From positions 1 through 47,761 of the forward strand of contig OMZO01000030.1 of the NCBI GenBank assembly GCA_900315525.1: a stretch of 47,761 bases of DNA. Direction: 5' to 3'. The position numbers and the translations under genes are program-made. Shown here in pieces: positions 41,798 through 47,761 of the stretch (its first letter is position 1; each line of letters opens with the position of its first letter). The notes below the pieces were generated by a model, which had not been told where the DNA came from, did not search any database, and saw nothing but the letters and a program-made list of their open reading frames with translations. This DNA comes from an uncultured Prevotella sp. GTDB lineage: Bacteria > Bacteroidota > Bacteroidia > Bacteroidales > Bacteroidaceae.

Positions 41798-47761
<5,964 letters not shown>

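Overview
The window reads as chromosome of a Bacteroidota member close to Prevotella/Segatella. Intact promoters match the Bacteroidota -33 TTTG / -7 TAnnTTTG pattern instead of sigma70 boxes, start codons follow A/T-rich leaders without Shine-Dalgarno sequences, and the gene content is typical of the group (stand-alone AICAR formyltransferase, exbB-exbD-exbD-tonB-PBP-TPR operon, YjgP/YjgQ permease next to a START-like protein, many GH2 enzymes). The lineage is an inference from these traits, not a database match.

Layout: 1-6459 carries the end of a membrane protein gene, a YtrA-type GntR regulator and a MacAB/TolC-like export operon (ATPase, two FtsX-type permeases, adaptor, outer-membrane factor). 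6468-16214 is mixed housekeeping: a secreted GH53 galactanase, a TPR histidine kinase, AICAR formyltransferase, ribosomal protein L19, a 5'-nucleotidase split into two genes in inverted domain order, an outer-membrane barrel protein, a 2[4Fe-4S] ferredoxin, an unknown secreted protein, and a small peptide with a double-glycine leader that looks like a bacteriocin or secreted-peptide precursor. 16237-21402 (minus strand) is a Ton energisation operon in which exbB, both exbD copies and tonB all appear damaged by short deletions, while the downstream PBP and TPR genes look intact. 21493-26431 (minus) holds an aspartate-family aminotransferase, ribBA, an LptF/G-type permease and a START-like protein; a CAT-anticodon tRNA follows.

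26692-47761 is a carbohydrate-degradation region with four different GH2 enzymes, GH105, a divergent GH28, GH115 (cut by the window end), an unusual beta-propeller/DUF362 protein and a HAD phosphatase. Together with GH53 this suggests attack on pectic rhamnogalacturonan and arabinogalactan side chains. No SusC/SusD pair or hybrid two-component regulator lies in the window. Embedded in it, translationally coupled behind the GH115-GH2 genes, is an AmmeMemoRadiSam cassette (fused MEMO-AMMECR1 plus radical SAM enzyme), a conserved set whose function I do not know to be established.

The most unusual signals are the GG-leader peptide, the multiply deleted Ton cluster, a 14-bp perfect inverted repeat inside the PBP lipobox codons, the AmmeMemoRadiSam cassette in a glycan locus, the propeller/DUF362 fusion, and a 30-residue membrane peptide with a consensus promoter. 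No CRISPR array, insertion sequence, rRNA or prophage was seen, and no stretch longer than 300 bases lacks a gene.
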